Assembly (NCBI RefSeq): GCF_003610355.1
Contig: NZ_RAPY01000001.1
Coordinates: forward strand, 1,240,001 to 1,304,000
Origin: Sphingobacterium detergens
Lineage (GTDB): Bacteria > Bacteroidota > Bacteroidia > Sphingobacteriales > Sphingobacteriaceae
DNA length: 64,000 bases
Direction of reading: 5' to 3'
Below the pieces are notes generated by a model. That model was given only the letters and a program-made list of their open reading frames with translations, was not told the origin of the DNA and did not search any database. The stretch's first letter is position 1. Every line of letters starts with the position of its first letter. The position numbers and the translations under genes are program-made. Shown piece by piece: positions 1 through 8,922 of the stretch.

Positions 1-92
1 AAAATGCAGCGATTTTTAGGGAACCCTAAAACGTCACTGCATTCATCGCGTAGATCTACAGCGATCTACACCAATTTTTATATTCCAAACCG

Positions 93-503
93 CTATACCA
101 AGGCAGCATGCAATGTTTTTTCAAAGCTAAATGCTTTGCTGACCGGGCAATTCTCCTTTGCTTTCTGAGCAAGCGCTTGAAATTCGGTATCATCAATCGA
201 GGGTACTTTTGCAGTCAATTCGAGCTCAGAACGTACGATTGCACCATTTTCAAATACAATCGTCGATACCGTTTTGAGTTCATCGGGTACAAAACCAGCT
301 TCGGTTAAAAATGCGCTCAGCTGCATCGTAAAACATCCGGCATGGGCTGCGGCCAATAGTTCTTCGGGGTTGGTGCCAATACCATTCTCAAACCGTGTTG
401 AAAACGAATATTGTGCCTGATCCAATACCGTACTATCTGTAGTCAGATTTCCCTTACCTTCTTTTAAACTCCCATTCCATTGGGCTGTTGCTTTTCTTCT
501 CAT
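93..503 (-). CDS. OsmC/Ohr family peroxiredoxin
   Basis: This 136-residue protein has the length of the OsmC/Ohr family, thiol peroxidases that reduce organic hydroperoxides in the cytoplasm. The two redox cysteines are visible: Cys57 in the AGCFTM motif at the start of the central helix, and Cys119 in ENCPVSKA. The segment NPEELLAAAHAGC just before the first cysteine is typical of the OsmC branch rather than Ohr. The start gives MRRKATAQWNG, the usual beta-strand opening of the family. It stands alone, divergent from a small lipoprotein gene 200 bp away. Family assignment is firm; the natural peroxide substrate cannot be read from sequence. Confidence 0.93.
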   Translation of the reverse strand: MRRKATAQWNGSLKEGKGNLTTDSTVLDQAQYSFSTRFENGIGTNPEELLAAAHAGCFTMQLSAFLTEAGFVPDELKTVSTIVFENGAIVRSELELTAKVPSIDDTEFQALAQKAKENCPVSKAFSFEKTLHAALV

Positions 504-705
504 GATTATTTCTTTGTTGTTATATTTTATTATCCTTCGATACCAGCCTTATTCTCAAAGTTTTGTTGAAAATAACACGCTAGATCCATTTAAGAACGAT
601 CTATATATACAACAAACCTGCCTATAAAAAGTTGTATTTAATTGTATAAAATCATGTCGCACTTCTCAAGAAAGTCTCGTTATTTAATACAATAAAACTA
701 AACTC

Positions 706-954
706 ATGAATAAATTAGCGTATCTCCTCATCTTAGTAGCTTTCACTTCCTGTAAAACTCGTCAGAACACGCAACAGGCTTTAATTCAAGATTGTCCCGA
801 AGAAAAAATTGTCAATAAGATCCCCGGACCACCAGTAAAAGGAGAATCTGAGAAAATCTACTATATCTATCAGGGCAAAAAAGTATCACCTAAACAATTC
901 GATCAAGAATGGCTTGAAAAAAATTGTGAGATTAAGGAGACAGTCGTCTACTAA
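706..954 (+). CDS. Small lipoprotein of unknown function
   Basis: The 82-residue product starts with a lipoprotein signal peptide: a short hydrophobic stretch ending in FTSC, with Cys16 as the likely lipidated residue. The mature part is about 66 residues, polar, with a PGPPVKGESEK segment and no recognisable domain. It contains two further cysteines (in QDCPEE and KNCEIK) that could pair after export. It ends 53 bp before the MFS gene on the same strand, but that gene has its own promoter-like box, so cotranscription is not needed. I do not recognise the family. Confidence 0.7.
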   Translation: MNKLAYLLILVAFTSCKTRQNTQQALIQDCPEEKIVNKIPGPPVKGESEKIYYIYQGKKVSPKQFDQEWLEKNCEIKETVVY

Positions 955-983
955 TTTTATTTCTAAAAACAAGCCTAAACACG

Positions 984-991
984 TACTTTTG
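984..991 (+). promoter_or_regulatory. Putative -7 promoter box (TACTTTTG)
   Basis: TACTTTTG matches the Bacteroidota -7 consensus TAnnTTTG exactly and ends 16 bp before the ATG of the MFS gene at 1008. No clear -33 TTTG is seen at the expected distance, so this is a plausible but unproven promoter. Confidence 0.5.
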
Positions 992-1007
992 CCTAAAATT
1001 TTTTAAA

Positions 1008-2192
1008 ATGACAGTTTCTCTTCGGGAGGTCAATAAAAAGATTTTAGGCTATGTTTCTTTAACTTTCCTCGGTTATTTCACAATTGGCTTATCACTTGCG
1101 ACCTTACCCATTTTTATTCATCAAATTTTAGGATTTAATACAATTATCGCCGGATTGGTCATCAGTGTCCAATATATTGCAACCTTTTTACTACGGGGTT
1201 ATGCTGGAAAAATAGTGGATACCAAAGGCCCTAAAGTATCTGTCCTGCGTAGTATGCTCTTTTTTGCACTTTCGGGGATCTTACTTCTATTCGTCTTTTT
1301 ATTCAAATCGCAGCCTTTCATCAGCCTTGGTTTATTGCTGATCACGAGATTATTCACAGGCATTGGCGAGGGACTGGTCGGCGCCAGCCCGATCAATTGG
1401 GCACTATTGGAGCTCGGCGATGAACATGCAGCCAAAGCCATCTCCTTTAATGGTATTGCGAGTTATGGCGCACTTGCCCTCGGAGCACCACTGGGTGTAT
1501 TGATGGTTGACCATATCAGTTATGAATCATTGGGACTGCTCACCTGTGCCATTGGTATCCTGGGCTATCTTTACAGCAAATCAAAAACTCCCTTTCGGGT
1601 GATCGCCAAGAAGACAAGCACCGTGAGCTTCAAGCGTGTGCTTTTGACTGTCGCTCCATTTGGAACCTGTCTGGCCCTGGGCGGCCTTGGTTTTGGAAGT
1701 ATATCGACCTTCATGACGCTGTATTATGAGCATTTTAACTGGCAGAATGGTGCCGCCTGTTTGACCGTTTTTGGTGCTTTCTTTATCCTGACAAGACTTG
1801 TGTTCAATAAGGTTATTGATCAATATGGAGGTTTGAAAGTCGCCTTAGTCAGCCTTTTTGTAGAATCATTAGGTTTATTGGTGATTGCCCTCGCCCTCCA
1901 TCCACTTTGGACACTTGTTGGCGCAGCATTGACAGGCCTTGGCTTTTCACTCGTTTTTCCTGCCCTCGGTGTGGAGGCCATCAAAAAGGTTGATCAAAGC
2001 CAACAGGGTTCGGCATTGGCTGCCTACGGCTTATTTATTGATATTTCTCTGGGGGTTACAGGTCCATTGATCGGTTTTGTCGCCAACAATGTCGGCATGA
2101 CAGGGATCTACCCCTTCAGCGCCATAATGGTGTCTATTGGTTTTGCAGTCGTGGGCAATTTATTATATAATCAGAGACCGAAGCTTGCCTGA
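1008..2192 (+). CDS. MFS transporter (YhhS/arabinose-efflux type)
   Basis: The 394-residue protein has about 12 hydrophobic segments and is a major facilitator superfamily permease of the inner membrane. Between segments 2 and 3 is the MFS signature loop, GYAGKIVDTKGPK at residues 64-76. The pattern GIGEGLVGASPINWA around residues 120-135 resembles the YfcJ/YhhS group of proton-coupled exporters. Substrate is unknown. It converges on fabV, with a shared hairpin terminator between the stop codons. A good promoter box lies directly upstream. Family is secure; a drug or sugar-efflux role is only inferred from relatives. Confidence 0.88.
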   Translation: MTVSLREVNKKILGYVSLTFLGYFTIGLSLATLPIFIHQILGFNTIIAGLVISVQYIATFLLRGYAGKIVDTKGPKVSVLRSMLFFALSGILLLFVFLFKSQPFISLGLLLITRLFTGIGEGLVGASPINWALLELGDEHAAKAISFNGIASYGALALGAPLGVLMVDHISYESLGLLTCAIGILGYLYSKSKTPFRVIAKKTSTVSFKRVLLTVAPFGTCLALGGLGFGSISTFMTLYYEHFNWQNGAACLTVFGAFFILTRLVFNKVIDQYGGLKVALVSLFVESLGLLVIALALHPLWTLVGAALTGLGFSLVFPALGVEAIKKVDQSQQGSALAAYGLFIDISLGVTGPLIGFVANNVGMTGIYPFSAIMVSIGFAVVGNLLYNQRPKLA

Positions 2193-2254
2193 CACCCGGT
2201 CTGTGCATGGTAGATTTTTAAAAAGCTACAGGGGATATGCAAATAGAAGAAACG

Positions 2255-2284
2255 AAAAAAGGCTAACGCGATGGTTAGCCTTTT
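2255..2284. terminator. Bidirectional terminator between MFS gene and fabV
   Basis: An A-run, a 7-bp perfect stem (GGCTAAC at 2261-2267 with GTTAGCC at 2274-2280), a 6-nt loop and a T-run form a rho-independent terminator that works in both directions for the two convergent genes. Confidence 0.85.
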
Positions 2285-2311
2285 ATATATTACTCGTATC
2301 GCTAGCTTATA

Positions 2312-3514
2312 TTAGTTTTCAATGCTCGGTACAGCAACAACCTCATTGGTATCAGCGTTGTAATCTATACCATCAAAGTTAAAACCAAATAAGTTGAAAA
2401 ACTCATTGCGGTAACCTTCGATATCGGAGATCTCAGTCAAATTTTCTGTATTCGCTTTCTCCCATAGTGCAGCTACTTCAGCCTGAACATCTGCACGCAT
2501 CTCAAGGTCGTCAACACGGATTCTGCCTTTATCGTCAAGCAATACTTTGCCATCAGCAGTATAAAGACGCTCTGCAAATAAACGTTGCATTTGTTCAATT
2601 GTACCTTCGTGGATTCCTTTTTCTTTCATCACCTTGTATAATAAGGAAATGTACAAAGGTACCACTGGGATCGCTGAACTAGACTGTGTTACTAAAGCTT
2701 TGTTTACAGAAACATAAGCTACCCCATGAAGATCACTTAAGATCGCATTGATTGCAGGTACAGTACCTTCCAAATCATCTTTCGCACGACCAATCGTTCC
2801 ATTGCGGTAGATCGGATAAGTCAATTCAGGGCCGATATACGAATAAGCAACTGTCTTTGCACCTTCAGCTAAAAGGCCTGCAGCTTTAAGATCTTCGATC
2901 CAAAATTTCCAGTCTTCCCCACCCATTACAGCAACTGTATTGGCAATATCTTCACTATTTTCTACGGGTTGGATCGTAATATCCGAAACAACGCCCGTAT
3001 GGAAGTCGACCGTTTTATCGGTAAAAGGTTCCTGTATAGGTTTTAAAACAGAAGCGTGTACAACACCTGTTTTCGGGTGTGTACGACGCGGAGATGCCAA
3101 ACTGTAAACCACTAAATCTACTTGACCCAGATCCTTTTTGATTAATTCAATGGTCTGTTTTTTGATATCGTCCGAAAAGGCATCACCATTGATACTTTTG
3201 GCATATAATCCAGCTTCGTGGGCTTCTTTTTCAAAAGCTGCAGAATTGTACCAACCAGCGGTACCTGGCTTACCTTCTGCCGCAGGTTTTTCAAAAAATA
3301 CACCGATTGTAGCAGCTCCAGAACCAAACGCTGCAGAAATCCGGGATGCAATACCAAATCCTGTTGAAGCACCGATCACCAACACTTTCTTTGGACCATT
3401 CGCGATCTCACCCTTCGATTTCACGTATTCAATTTGATTTTTAATGTTTTGCGCAGCCCCTTGTGGATGCGAGGTTAAACAAATAAAACCTCTAGTTCTT
3501 GGTTGTATAATCAT
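2312..3514 (-). CDS. fabV: Trans-2-enoyl-[ACP/CoA] reductase FabV
   Basis: This 400-residue protein matches FabV/Ter along its length. FabV catalyses the last step of the fatty-acid elongation cycle, NAD(P)H-dependent reduction of trans-2-enoyl thioesters. The N-terminal TRGFICLTSHPQGAA segment is characteristic. The Rossmann loop GASTGFGIASR begins at Gly48. The catalytic Tyr-x8-Lys arrangement that separates FabV from FabI is present in PIYRNGTIGRAK. FabV enzymes are usually poorly inhibited by triclosan, so this gene may confer tolerance (known of the family, not shown here). It is monocistronic, with a terminator just after its stop. Confidence 0.96.
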   Translation of the reverse strand: MIIQPRTRGFICLTSHPQGAAQNIKNQIEYVKSKGEIANGPKKVLVIGASTGFGIASRISAAFGSGAATIGVFFEKPAAEGKPGTAGWYNSAAFEKEAHEAGLYAKSINGDAFSDDIKKQTIELIKKDLGQVDLVVYSLASPRRTHPKTGVVHASVLKPIQEPFTDKTVDFHTGVVSDITIQPVENSEDIANTVAVMGGEDWKFWIEDLKAAGLLAEGAKTVAYSYIGPELTYPIYRNGTIGRAKDDLEGTVPAINAILSDLHGVAYVSVNKALVTQSSSAIPVVPLYISLLYKVMKEKGIHEGTIEQMQRLFAERLYTADGKVLLDDKGRIRVDDLEMRADVQAEVAALWEKANTENLTEISDIEGYRNEFFNLFGFNFDGIDYNADTNEVVAVPSIEN

Positions 3515-3675
3515 CTTGATGAATTTTCTTACTACTTGTTTTATTGATTAGGCAAAATAAGGAATTTTAAATGAGAAAATCGCCATAAAAATCAATTACT
3601 TTTTGTTTCATTTCCAATTAAACGGGCATTTGCTTACTTTCACTGTATTAAATTGACAGCACATCCATTTTATTT

Positions 3676-4614
3676 ATGCCATTCCAATTTACAATAAAAA
3701 ACAATAAAAATACGGCACTTTTTTTAGGAATAGTTGCCGCATTATTTTTCGCTAGCACCTTTGTTTTAAACCGCGTTATGGCTGTTTCGGGAGGAAGCTG
3801 GCAATGGACAGCATCCTTACGTTTCATCTGGATGCTTCCCATCTTGTTTGTTATCGTATTCATTAGAGGTAATTTAGCTCCGCTCTTTGATGCCATCAAA
3901 TCCAATCTGCCGCAGTGGCTGCTATGGAGTACAATAGGTTTTGGTGTATTTTATGCCACCCTTACCTTTGGTGCTAGTTTTGGTCCCTCATGGTTGGTCG
4001 CCAGTACCTTTGAATTCACCATTATCGCAGGTATGTTTATCGGGCCCTTGCTGGAAAAGAAAGAGAATCGAAGCGGAATTTCCAAAGCCTCACTCCTGTT
4101 CTCGATCATTATTTTTTTGGGGATTGTCCTCATGCAAATCTCAGAAGCACGTGCAAGCTCCATAAAATCCATGTTATTGGGAACTATCCCTGTATTGATC
4201 GGGGCCATTGCCTACCCTTTGGGAAACCGCAAGATGATGCAAATAGCGGGAAATAAATTGGATACCTTCCAACGAACACTGGGCATGACATTATGCAGTA
4301 TGCCCTTTTGGATTCTGCTCAGCATCTTTGGCTATATGGACAGTGGACTCCCAACCGAAAGTCAGTTGCTACAGACCTTCATGGTTGCCATTTTTTCTGG
4401 AGTAATCGCCACCCTCCTATTCTTTACAGCAACAGATCTGGTTCGCACCGACCACAAAGCGCTCGCGGCGATTGAAGCAACGCAAGCCATGGAAGTAATC
4501 TTTACACTATTGGGCGAAATAATACTATTGCAAGCTGCCTTTCCAAATAGTTATTCCTGTGTGGGAATTGCCCTGGTTGTCATTGGAATGATACTCCATA
4601 GTCGTGCAAATTAA
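3676..4614 (+). CDS. DMT-superfamily multidrug exporter-like protein
   Basis: The 312-residue protein has ten predicted membrane helices and the EamA/DMT layout. It is closest in pattern to the 'multidrug resistance efflux transporter' branch: an N-terminal LFLGIVAALFFASTFVLNR helix, and the segment GGSWQWTASLRFIWMLP. Helix 10 is followed by only a few residues. It would act in the inner membrane; the substrate is unknown. The stop lies 19 bp from the stop of the convergent ABC gene, and I see no hairpin between them. Confidence 0.82.
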   Translation: MPFQFTIKNNKNTALFLGIVAALFFASTFVLNRVMAVSGGSWQWTASLRFIWMLPILFVIVFIRGNLAPLFDAIKSNLPQWLLWSTIGFGVFYATLTFGASFGPSWLVASTFEFTIIAGMFIGPLLEKKENRSGISKASLLFSIIIFLGIVLMQISEARASSIKSMLLGTIPVLIGAIAYPLGNRKMMQIAGNKLDTFQRTLGMTLCSMPFWILLSIFGYMDSGLPTESQLLQTFMVAIFSGVIATLLFFTATDLVRTDHKALAAIEATQAMEVIFTLLGEIILLQAAFPNSYSCVGIALVVIGMILHSRAN

Positions 4615-4633
4615 GGTCCGAAAGTGTAAGAGA

Positions 4634-6424
4634 TCAATTTTCATCAGCCTGTAGGGTCTTGCTAATCTTGCTTAAATTCAAGCTATTGGCCATAGCGGAA
4701 AAAATCTCATAATAAGTACCCTTCTGCATATAAAGTTCCTCATGTTGCCCCTGCTCAACAACATGGCCTTTCTCCATCACGACAATTGCATTTGAATCAA
4801 TAATCTGGGAGATGCTGTGCGATACAATAATTACCGTACGATCTTTCTTAATCGCATCAAGGCTATTTTTAATCTGCTCCGTAGCAATGGCGTCCAGATT
4901 TGCTGTGGGCTCATCCAGAAAAATAATAGGCGGATTTTTCAGAAACAACCGTGCAATCGCAATACGCTGTTGCTGTCCACCGGAAAGCAATTGCGCATCA
5001 GACTCGTAACCTTTTGGCAACTCCATAATCTGTTGATGGATATAAGCTTTTTTAGCTGCTTCCACAATTTCTTCCCGTGAACTCCCCATCTTGCCATATT
5101 CAATATTTTCAAATATTGTCCCTTTAAAAATATGATTACGCTGCAGCACCATGCCAATATGCTGCCGGAGGAATGCGGTATCATAATCTGCCAAATCTAC
5201 ACCATCCAATAAGATCTGCCCACCTGTCGGTTCGTAGAATTTATCCAACAAGTTGATAATTGTACTTTTCCCCGCACCACTTAGTCCGACTAAAGCTGTA
5301 ATTTCATTGGGTTTAATAGCAAAACTAACATCTTTTAGTGCTTGCGTCCCATTGGGATACGCAAAGAAAACCTGACGCAATTCCAAATGGCCATGGATTT
5401 TTTCCGGCCGATACGTTCCTTTTGATTCAATCTGATCATCCGATTCCAGGATCTCAAAAAAAGACTCCGAATAGATCAGGGCATCATTGACCTCATCATA
5501 AATGCGGTGCAATTGGCGAATCGGTGCCGAAACATTGTTGAAAAGCATGATATGGAACATAATGGCCCCAATTGTAATTTGTCCAGATAGCACCAAATAG
5601 GCCGTCAATACAATAATGATAACGACCGCAATCTGCTCCACAAAATTCTTTATGCTATCGTAAAAGAAGCTCGTCTTTCGGGTTTCCATTTGATTTTCGG
5701 TCATCTCAAATTGAATCTTCTCATGTCGTTTTGCTTCTTCAGGCTCCCGTACAAAAGATTTGATCACGAGTATTGATTCAATAAGACTGATAATTCGATT
5801 ATTTTTAGATTCACGGTAATTACGCATTTGTCGCCTAAAACCTGTCAGTTTTGAGGCTTGGGTCTGACTAATGTAAAGGTATAATGGAATCACTGCAACC
5901 CCCACTAGGCCGACGTACACATTAGCATAGAACATACAGGCCAATGCGATGATCGCATTGGCAAATAAGGGCAAAATATCAATAAAGAAGTTTTGCACCA
6001 AACGTGTAAGTGAGCTGATTCCAGCATCGATACGTGTGGCTAACTTTCCACTTTCATTATCTGCAGATGTATAAAAGGCAAGTTTATAAGTCAAAATGCG
6101 GCTGACAATAGACTGAGAAAAATCTCGTGCAATATAAATCCGGAGTTTTTCCCCATAGAATTTTTGACCAAACTGCACCAGCGCATAGATAATTTCCTTC
6201 AGCAACAATACCGCACTGATGATCCCGACGATATATAGCCCCTTAGATAGGGGTTCCTTGGCCACCATCATTGCATTGATGGTATCTACTGTATACCGTA
6301 GAATAAATGCATTGATTTGAGCAGCAAATGACCCTACCACAGTCAAAAGTAAAGTATAAACAATCAGCTTGCGATAAGGGCGGGCAAAGGGAACAATTTT
6401 TTTAAACAGCTGTGGAATAGTCAT
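4634..6424 (-). CDS. ABC exporter, fused permease-ATPase
   Basis: The 596-residue half-transporter has a six-helix membrane domain (about residues 15-310) followed by an ATP-binding domain. Walker A (GLSGAGKST, about 380-388), the signature LSGGQQQR (about 481), Walker B with the catalytic Glu in FLDEPTANLD (about 503-512) and the H-loop VSHS (about 536) are all intact. It would act as a homodimer in the inner membrane, exporting lipids, peptides or drugs (MsbA/BmrA-type family knowledge). The proximity of Glu to Walker B argues for an active ATPase. It is a lone gene, with no partner half-transporter next to it. Confidence 0.92.
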   Translation of the reverse strand: MTIPQLFKKIVPFARPYRKLIVYTLLLTVVGSFAAQINAFILRYTVDTINAMMVAKEPLSKGLYIVGIISAVLLLKEIIYALVQFGQKFYGEKLRIYIARDFSQSIVSRILTYKLAFYTSADNESGKLATRIDAGISSLTRLVQNFFIDILPLFANAIIALACMFYANVYVGLVGVAVIPLYLYISQTQASKLTGFRRQMRNYRESKNNRIISLIESILVIKSFVREPEEAKRHEKIQFEMTENQMETRKTSFFYDSIKNFVEQIAVVIIIVLTAYLVLSGQITIGAIMFHIMLFNNVSAPIRQLHRIYDEVNDALIYSESFFEILESDDQIESKGTYRPEKIHGHLELRQVFFAYPNGTQALKDVSFAIKPNEITALVGLSGAGKSTIINLLDKFYEPTGGQILLDGVDLADYDTAFLRQHIGMVLQRNHIFKGTIFENIEYGKMGSSREEIVEAAKKAYIHQQIMELPKGYESDAQLLSGGQQQRIAIARLFLKNPPIIFLDEPTANLDAIATEQIKNSLDAIKKDRTVIIVSHSISQIIDSNAIVVMEKGHVVEQGQHEELYMQKGTYYEIFSAMANSLNLSKISKTLQADEN

Positions 6425-6528
6425 GGAGAAAGATTATGATAAGCATGGAACAAGTAAGCAGTACGCTTTGTTTAAAAGTAAATAGAAAATAATATAAATC
6501 CTATACAGCAAAACTGAAATACCAGGGC

Positions 6529-6563
6529 AAAAAAAAGTCGTACCATAAACGATGATACGACTT
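6529..6563 (-). terminator. Terminator of the S1/P1 nuclease gene
   Basis: Read on the minus strand, the stem formed by 6556-6563 and 6535-6542 (AAGTCGTA with TACGACTT, plus three inner pairs) runs into a T-tract (the A-run at 6529-6536). It lies 25 bp after the nuclease stop codon. Confidence 0.8.
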
Positions 6564-6587
6564 CAATATACTGTACTTTAAATGCGC

Positions 6588-7382
6588 TTATCCAAAAATC
6601 CGGTTCAGCACCTTAGCCAGACGCAGACCACCTTTGAGTAAACATTGCTCCATGGTATCTTTATTTTGATAAACGTAGGAATAAGACAGGTTGGCATTGT
6701 TGGCTACATCAGCATAAATCTTTTCTGCAAGCTGATTTGACTCATACAACCAATTGGACAATTCACCAGCGGCCAATTGTTCGTTTTCCTTTTTACCATT
6801 GATATCCAATACTGTTGCGTACTCTGTATAACTATATTTCTCATTATCCACCAAATCGCTGTCCCAAACGCGGTGAATATTTGATTTTTTTCCAAACCAG
6901 CTCACTTCGATCTTATTTCCACCCTGATCTTCTGCACGACTGACATGCATAGGTTGATGCGCATCCCCCAAGATATGGATCAAGAAATAAAGATTCTGTT
7001 GCTGTTGATCCAGCGAAATATTTTTATCTGCAAAAGATTGCTCGATACGGATTGCTGTTTTGTATAAATTTTCATCAGCCGAATTTTCAAGTCCCAGTTG
7101 AAACTCGGCCCAAGGTAAATTTGAATTTAAATTTATAAAATGAGAATTACCTAATTTCTTAAATTCTGGATTAGGATCCGACTTGATAAAGTCCCCCCAA
7201 TTTGCCCAATATGCCAACTTTTGCTGTCCAATGATTTTTCCAATATTCTTTTTTGCTTTCTTGTTCAAATGACGCTCAGCGATCTCAGCGACGACACGAT
7301 GCCCAATGGTTCCCCAGGCAAATACCGATGAAAGTTGAAAACACAAAGCCACAGCCAGCAAACCCTTAATCATTTTTTTCAT
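6588..7382 (-). CDS. Secreted S1/P1-type zinc nuclease
   Basis: The 264-residue protein has a signal peptide ending at residue 22 (SSVFA). The mature protein would then begin with Trp23, as required in this family where the N-terminal Trp amino group ligates zinc. Further zinc ligands fit: His28 in WGTIGH, the HILGDAHQPMHV motif, and the IHRVWDSDLV segment. S1/P1 nucleases cleave single-stranded DNA/RNA and 3'-nucleotides, here in the periplasm or outside the cell, perhaps for phosphate or nucleotide salvage. The DUF4268 gene ends 22 bp upstream on the same strand, so the two are probably cotranscribed. Confidence 0.94.
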   Translation of the reverse strand: MKKMIKGLLAVALCFQLSSVFAWGTIGHRVVAEIAERHLNKKAKKNIGKIIGQQKLAYWANWGDFIKSDPNPEFKKLGNSHFINLNSNLPWAEFQLGLENSADENLYKTAIRIEQSFADKNISLDQQQQNLYFLIHILGDAHQPMHVSRAEDQGGNKIEVSWFGKKSNIHRVWDSDLVDNEKYSYTEYATVLDINGKKENEQLAAGELSNWLYESNQLAEKIYADVANNANLSYSYVYQNKDTMEQCLLKGGLRLAKVLNRIFG

Positions 7383-7404
7383 TGTTGTATCTATTTAATT
7401 GTAA

Positions 7405-7866
7405 TTATTTAAAAATATCGAACGCATATTTTGCCGAAGACCAAAACTCGTCGAGTGCGATCATCCGTGGTTTAAAGAACGTGATCAGCTCCCCCCACTC
7501 CGTTTCCTTAAAAATACTATGGCCTTCCAGTGTCTTGTAGATTTGACAAATCGGCTTGCCATATTCATCACAACCGCCCATATCCCATTCCCATTCTTCT
7601 CCCAGAATATCATGAAGCAGATTTTTGTACTGCAGAAATTGCTCGGCCATCAACGCACGGATTCCAGCATCGGTATGTGACCAGGTTATCGCAATTTTCG
7701 CAGCTTTCTTGTCGGCATCCATTTTAAAATACAGCTGTTTAATTCCTGTTTTATAGTTAACCCAATTTACTTTTTCACCATCAGCGGATGCATGCAGGGA
7801 CATGAATTGCCCAAACTTGGTCCAGAACAGCTGTTTTAATTGTTTTACCTCTTCTCTAGAATACAC
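7405..7866 (-). CDS. DUF4268 domain protein
   Basis: The 153-residue protein is covered by a DUF4268-like domain: the opening YSREEVKQLKQLFWTKFGQFM, the central W-x-H-T-D segment, and the aromatic-rich C-terminus with DEFWSSAKYAFDIFK. The family is cytoplasmic and its function is not known, although related folds occur in nuclease-associated proteins. Its place 22 bp ahead of the S1/P1 nuclease suggests a shared transcript, but no functional link can be shown. Confidence 0.8.
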   Translation of the reverse strand: MYSREEVKQLKQLFWTKFGQFMSLHASADGEKVNWVNYKTGIKQLYFKMDADKKAAKIAITWSHTDAGIRALMAEQFLQYKNLLHDILGEEWEWDMGGCDEYGKPICQIYKTLEGHSIFKETEWGELITFFKPRMIALDEFWSSAKYAFDIFK

Positions 7867-7966
7867 AAATACAATTTTTAAGTCAACAAAATTAAGAAAA
7901 TAGCTCGGTATGCCTAAACCTTATTGGTATTAAAATTGTTGTTTTATCAACAAACAAATTCAAAAG

Positions 7967-8503
7967 ATGAATATAGACAAGAAAAAATCGCTCTTACTGC
8001 TGGCCGCTGTGGCTTTGGGAACTGTTGCATATAATGCATTAAAGCCAGTGATATCGCGTCCCGATGTAGTGGACCCTTTTGACTTAGATAAATACCTTGG
8101 AAAATGGTTTGAAATCGCTCGACTCGATTTCCGTTGGGAAAGAGGACTGAGTCAGGTTTCAGCAGAGTACAGCAAAAATAAAAATGGCACGATCCGGGTA
8201 AACAACCAAGGTTATTCGGAAGAAAAAGAACAATGGAAACAATCCATCGGAAGAGCCAAATTTGTTAATGGTCCTCATGAAGGTGCATTGAAAGTCTCTT
8301 TCTTCGGTCCATTCTACAATGGCTATAATATTGTAAAAATAACCCCAGATTATAAATATGCACTCATTTTTGGAGACAATCTCGATTACATGTGGATTTT
8401 GGGTAGAGATACAGCAATTCCAGAAAAGATCCGAAACGAGTTTCTAACCTATGCATTACAATGTGGATATGAAACCGGCAATCTGGTCTGGACAAAACAT
8501 TAG
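7967..8503 (+). CDS. blc: Bacterial lipocalin (Blc type) with membrane-anchor N-terminus
   Basis: The 178-residue protein carries a lipocalin domain from about residue 35: FDLDKYLGKWFEIARLDFRWERG contains the conserved G-x-W motif, followed by the beta-barrel strands and the late motif KYALIFGDNLDYMWILGR. Bacterial lipocalins bind lysophospholipids or fatty acids at the outer membrane. Unlike E. coli Blc there is no lipobox cysteine. The N-terminus (KKKSLLLLAAVALGTVAYNAL) looks like an uncleaved anchor or an ordinary signal peptide. Its stop codon overlaps that of the convergent small gene by 4 bp. Confidence 0.9.
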   Translation: MNIDKKKSLLLLAAVALGTVAYNALKPVISRPDVVDPFDLDKYLGKWFEIARLDFRWERGLSQVSAEYSKNKNGTIRVNNQGYSEEKEQWKQSIGRAKFVNGPHEGALKVSFFGPFYNGYNIVKITPDYKYALIFGDNLDYMWILGRDTAIPEKIRNEFLTYALQCGYETGNLVWTKH

Positions 8504-8805
8504 TCGAAAATCGGCGCCAGCACCTGATAATCGAGGGTGGGATCCTGTGCTAAAACATCAGCAATCTCGTGAAGATCCTGTTGGTCGATGGCATTTTTGA
8601 TTCCAGCATTGTATAGATTCGCAAGAAATAGCGCGGCATCACGCTTTTCAGCTAACGCTAAAATAGAACTTCCAACATAGAAATTGAGAACAGATGTGGC
8701 ATAATCGCCAAATGTATTAAAACCAAAATCGCCATTTTTCTGTAAGGAATAGCGCATCATTTTCTCAAAATCCGAACGTAAAGTATCTTTTGTAGTATCT
8801 TTCAT
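8500..8805 (-). CDS. Small cytoplasmic protein, unknown function
   Basis: The 101-residue product is soluble and predicted mostly helical, with no signal peptide and no motif I recognise. Composition is ordinary for a real gene (balanced charge, one long helical hydrophobic patch TSVLNFYVGSSILALAEKRDAALFLANLYNAG). It overlaps the lipocalin stop by 4 bp, so the two convergent genes share their last bases without a terminator between them. Confidence 0.65.
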   Translation of the reverse strand: MKDTTKDTLRSDFEKMMRYSLQKNGDFGFNTFGDYATSVLNFYVGSSILALAEKRDAALFLANLYNAGIKNAIDQQDLHEIADVLAQDPTLDYQVLAPIFD

Positions 8806-8852
8806 AGCATAAACTCAAATATTCCAGTCTATTCAACCTTTGGCAAAGGTGC

Positions 8853-8897
8853 AAAAAAAATCCCAAACAATGCTGTAAGGAAAAGCATTGTTTGGGA
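8853..8897 (-). terminator. Terminator of the ammonium transporter gene
   Basis: A perfect 13-bp stem (8861-8873 with 8885-8897) with an 11-nt loop runs on the minus strand into eight T residues (the A-run at 8853-8860). It begins 26 bp after the amt stop. Confidence 0.9.
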
Positions 8898-8922
8898 TGA
8901 TTAATTATTCCGGTCAAAGGGT

